From positions 1 to 21,887 of the forward strand of contig JAAURU010000007.1 of the NCBI GenBank assembly GCA_012032075.1: DNA of 21,887 nucleotides, given 5' to 3'. The notes beneath the pieces were generated by a model. It saw only the letters and a list, made by a program, of their open reading frames with translations, did not search any database and was not told where the DNA came from. The DNA is from Flavobacterium sp. Lineage in GTDB: Bacteria; Bacteroidota; Bacteroidia; Flavobacteriales; Flavobacteriaceae. Each line of letters begins with the position of its first letter. Position 1 is the stretch's first letter. Shown in pieces: positions 18,907-21,887 of this stretch. Position numbers and translations under genes: made by a program.

Positions 18907-20290
18907 ATGAATTCTAAAATAATTGTATTCATACTTTTTATAGCTCAGCTTTCCTATAGTCAAACTGTTTCAAAAGAATTTACTTTTGAAGAGTATATGG
19001 GTTATGTGAAGAAATTTCATCCTTTGGTAAAACAAGCCGATTTGAAAATTTCTGAAGCACAAGCCATTTTAATGAAAGCTCGTGGTGCGTTTGACCCAAA
19101 AATTGAAGCAGATTTTTCTGAAAAAGAATATGCTGACAAAAACTACTATTCTATTTTTAATGGTAGTTTTAAAATACCTACATGGTTTGGAGTTGAAATT
19201 AAAGCGGCTTTCGATAACAATGAAGGTATCTTTTTAAATCCAGAAAACACCTTGCCAAATAGTGGATTAACTTCGTTAGGAATTAGTGTACCAATAGGGC
19301 AAGGTTTATGGATTAATGAGCGTATGGCCGATTTGAGAAAAGCTAAATCCTACCAACAACTCAATAAAGCAGAAAGAGATATTGAAGTTACAAATGTGAT
19401 TTATGAAGCCGCTGTAAGCTATATTAATTGGAAAAGAAGTTATGATGAAGTGCAGTTATATGATGCTTATCTAAATAATGCTTCAATTCGATATGACGGT
19501 GTTTTAAAACTGATTGAACAAGGTGACAAAGCTGGAATTGATAGTGTTGAAGCTGGAATAACTGTAAAAAGCAGAAGGTTAAATCTTGAGAATGCACAAT
19601 TAAAGTTGACTAAAGCTACATTAGATTTATCCAATTATATTTGGACAGAAAATAACGTTCCACTAGAACTTGATAATTCCTTGTTTCCAGATACAACCAT
19701 TGAAAAAACCATAATTGAAACTTTAAACTTAACTGAATTTAACTTATTAACTATTGACAATCATCCGAAATTGAATGCATTACAATCTAAAATTGATATT
19801 TTAAATGTTGATAGAAGACTAAAAGCAAATAGTTTGTTACCTAAATTAGATGTGAGTTATAATTATTTATCTGAACCAAGTGCCTTTCAAAATTATCGTT
19901 TTGAAGATTATAAAGTAGGTGTGAATTTTTCTTTCCCTATCTTTTTAAGAAAAGAAAGAGCGAGTTTAAAATTAGCTAAATTAAAAATTCAAGATACCGA
20001 GTTGAGTCTAAATTTTGAAAAAGAAAGTTTAACCAATAAAATTGAAGCACAAAAACAAGAAATTGAAATCTTTTAAAAGACAGCGAATAATAAACACCGA
20101 TTTAGTTAATAATTATAATCAAATGCTAACAGCAGAAGAGCGTTTATTTCAAATGGGAGAAAGCTCATTATTCCTAATTAATTCTAGAGAAAATTCATTA
20201 GTTAGTTCGCAGTTATCAAATATAGCATTAGAAAATGCTTTTTTAAATGCAACATTAGGTTTGTTCAAAACAGTTGCAAGACCAGAATAA
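18907..20290 (+). CDS. TolC-family outer-membrane efflux protein (frame interrupted twice)
   Basis: Corrected length is about 461 residues. A signal peptide ends near YSQ (residue 19). The mature protein has the two-fold TolC layout of long helices and short strands: YVKKFHPLVKQADLKISEAQ at the start, GVEIKAAFDNNEG strands, then the second repeat with HPKLNALQSKIDILNVDRRL and VGVNFSFPIFLRKERA. Two missing A bases interrupt the last helix (20066-20068 and 20086-20087); correction gives ENLLKDSEIINTDLV, leading into AEERLFQMGESSLFLINSRE, a typical TolC ending. It is the outer-membrane exit duct for the ABC-HlyD pair and the last gene of the operon. Confidence 0.92.
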
Positions 20291-20304
20291 AGAATATAGA
20301 AGAC

Positions 20305-20350
20305 AACAAAAAACCCGTTACGTTTTAAAAACGCAACGGGTTTTGTAATT
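20305..20350. terminator. Bidirectional rho-independent terminator
   Basis: AAAACCCGTT (20310-20319) pairs with AACGGGTTTT (20335-20344), and the inside extends with CGTTTT/AAAACG to a very small loop. A T-rich tail follows on the plus strand, and the reverse complement ends in six T residues. It lies between two convergent genes, TolC and the RNA-binding protein, and can serve both. Confidence 0.85.
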
Positions 20351-20365
20351 TTATAACACTACAGA

Positions 20366-20708
20366 CTAGTAACGACCACCTCTATTGTTATCTCTGTTGT
20401 TAGAAAAGTTTCCTCTTCCTCCACCACCATTACCGCCACGGTTGAAAGATTTTCTTTCACCTTCTGGTTTTGGTTCAGATTTGTTTACAACGATTGTTCT
20501 ACCTTCAACAGTACCACCGTTTAACTCGTCGATAGCTTTTTGAGCCTCAGCGTCATTTGGCATCTCAACGAATCCAAATCCTTTACTTCTTCCAGTAAAT
20601 TTGTCAGAGATAATTTTTAACTGAATCAACAGCTCCATACTCTTCAAAAAAACCTCTTAAATCTGCTTCCTCAATACTGAATGGAAGACTTCCTACAAAA
20701 ATGTTCAT
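20366..20708 (-). CDS. RRM-domain RNA-binding protein (frame interrupted once)
   Basis: Corrected length is about 113 residues: one RRM domain (residues 1 to about 78) and a Gly/Arg/Asn-rich disordered tail ending RGGRY. RNP2 is IFVGSL (3-8) and RNP1 is KGFGFVEM (42-49). Such glycine-rich RRM proteins are common in Bacteroidota and bind single-stranded RNA, often in cold or stress responses; the exact role here is unknown. The break is an A5 run on the coding strand (20614-20618) that should be A4; without correction the N-terminal half including RNP2 is lost. The start at 20708 gives the standard MNIFVGSLP opening. It shares a terminator region with the convergent TolC gene. Confidence 0.92.
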
Positions 20709-20729
20709 AAATATAAATTATAATTACAA

Positions 20730-20737
20730 CAAAGATA
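20730..20737 (-). promoter_or_regulatory. -7 box of the RNA-binding protein gene
   Basis: On the minus strand TATCTTTG fits TAnnTTTG, 21 bases before the start codon at 20708. A TTTG lies upstream at only 15 bases spacing (20753-20756), so the -33 element is doubtful. Confidence 0.5.
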
Positions 20738-20821
20738 AACTATTATTTAATACAAAACTTTTTATTCTATTTATTTTCAAATGTTTACATAAATATAATA
20801 TTGTTTTTGCAAAGTATTGAA

Positions 20822-21887
20822 TTACAAACCATTTACTAAAGCATGATATTCTTTATCAATCCATTCTTGAAGGTTAGGATAAGCAATCTTTACTAACTCT
20901 TTTACCCTTTGTTTTAAAGACTTTCCATACAAATCGGCAATTCCATTTTCAGTAATTACATAATGAATGTGAGAATGTGTAGTTACAACACCAGCACTTT
21001 GCTTTAAATAAGGGACAATTCTACTTTCTCCTCGCTTAGTTACAGATGGTAAGGCAATTATCGCTTTTCCACCGTCTCTTAAAGATGCTCCTCTTATAAA
21101 ATCCATTTTTACTCCTACTCCAGAATACATTTTGGCTCAATAGAATCTGCGCAAACTTGTCCTGTAACAGCAACTTCAATTGCCGAATTAATTGCAACCA
21201 TTTTATGATTTTTTCGAATACGAGCTGTATCATTAACTATAGAAGATTCTTTCATTTCAATAAATGGATTATCATCTACAAAATCATACAAACGCTTAGA
21301 GCCTATTAAAAATGTAGCTAATGCTCTACCTCTAAAAACTTCTTTATGATCACAATTAATAACATCTTTTTCCATTAAATCAATAACTCCATCAGAAAAC
21401 ATTTCAGTATGCAAACCAAGGTTTTTATGATTACCTAATTTTGACAAAGTAGCATTTGGTATCGAACCTATTCCCATTTGTAAAGTACTCTTATCTTCAA
21501 TTAATGAAGCAACAAAACTTCCAATCTTTTCTTCTTCAGCTGTAAAAGGAACTAAATCATGAGCAAAAATAGGCAAGTTTACCTCTACTAAGTAATCTAT
21601 CTCTGAAACATGAAGAATTCCATCACCAAAAGTTCTTGGCATTTGCGGATTAACTTGTGCAATGACTGTTTTTGCATTTTCAATTACTACAATAGAAGCT
21701 TCTACAGAAATTCCTAAAGAACAATAACAATGTTTATCTAGTGGTGATACTTGAATAAAAACCACATCTAATTTTAAAACATTTTTTCTGAACAATAATG
21801 GCAACTCACTTAAAAAAACAGGTGTGTAAGAACCATTTCCAGCTTTTAAAGTATGTCTTACATTTTTACCAATGAAAAACGAATTTA
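20822..21887 (-). CDS. Acetyl-CoA hydrolase/CoA-transferase family protein, partial (frame interrupted once)
   Basis: The 5' end lies beyond the window; about 355 codons are visible of a family usually 425-500 residues long. It moves CoA between acetate or another carboxylate and an acyl-CoA, or hydrolyses acyl-CoA. Visible markers: FFIGKNVRHT at the edge, LPLLFRKNVLKLDVVF, MGIGSIPNA, HTEMFSDGVIDL (its Glu is the probable CoA-linked nucleophile), GSKRLYDFVDDNP, and HYVITENGIADLYGKS near the C-terminus. The frame breaks at 21130-21133, where a run of four A residues on the coding strand should be five; correction gives SIEPKMYSGVGVKMDFIRGA. It may be 4-hydroxybutyrate CoA-transferase-like; the substrate cannot be decided from sequence alone. 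Confidence 0.9.

Noticed and set aside
1..21887. CRISPR array, prophage, insertion sequence, toxin-antitoxin or defence island
   Set aside because: I see no repeat-spacer pattern, transposase, integrase, phage gene or attachment-site duplication. All genes have normal chromosomal flavobacterial character.

Overview
The window is low-GC DNA from a member of the Bacteroidota, most likely a Flavobacteriaceae. The evidence is a gliding/T9SS type B C-terminal sorting domain, DUF5916 and DUF2490 family proteins, lipoproteins with short SC-type lipoboxes, no Shine-Dalgarno sequences, and promoters of the Bacteroidota TAnnTTTG type. I find 18 protein-coding genes and no tRNA, rRNA, CRISPR array, insertion sequence or integrase. 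It reads as an ordinary chromosomal segment rather than a mobile island.

Layout. 1-2484: two L,D-transpeptidases of different families, tail to tail and overlapping by 12 bases. 2671-5121: a secreted CBM9-like/DUF5916 outer-membrane protein. 5208-8787: a tight four-gene run of gpmI (phosphoglycerate mutase), an unknown lipoprotein, a phosphodiester glycosidase-like protein, and a thioredoxin-fold lipoprotein with a collagen-like Gly-X-X stretch. 8860-12452: a large secreted Ig-like repeat protein with a T9SS type B sorting domain, closed by a strong terminator. 12577-14051: DUF2490 protein plus a lipoprotein beta-carbonic anhydrase, closed by a second terminator. 14245-20290: a six-gene operon (secreted LRR protein, small conserved protein, TetR regulator, then ABC exporter, HlyD adaptor and TolC channel), closed by a bidirectional terminator. 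20366-20708 (minus): RRM RNA-binding protein. 20822-21887 (minus): acetyl-CoA hydrolase/CoA-transferase, cut by the window edge.

The reading frames need care. Thirteen of the 18 genes are interrupted, and every one of the 27 breaks I located can be explained by one base too many or too few, nearly always in a homopolymer run. Normal-length proteins result after correction, including in the core glycolytic gene gpmI. I read these as sequencing or assembly errors, so I give each gene as one full-length feature and list the break positions instead of calling pseudogenes.

The most interesting biology is: (a) a nearly identical ~55-base promoter/operator region in front of both the DUF2490-carbonic anhydrase operon and the LRR-TetR-efflux operon, suggesting co-regulation; (b) an ABC exporter ATPase that keeps Walker A but has lost the canonical Q-loop, LSGGQ signature, Walker B Asp and switch His; (c) the collagen-like/thioredoxin lipoprotein. 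I did not find a clearly unprecedented system.
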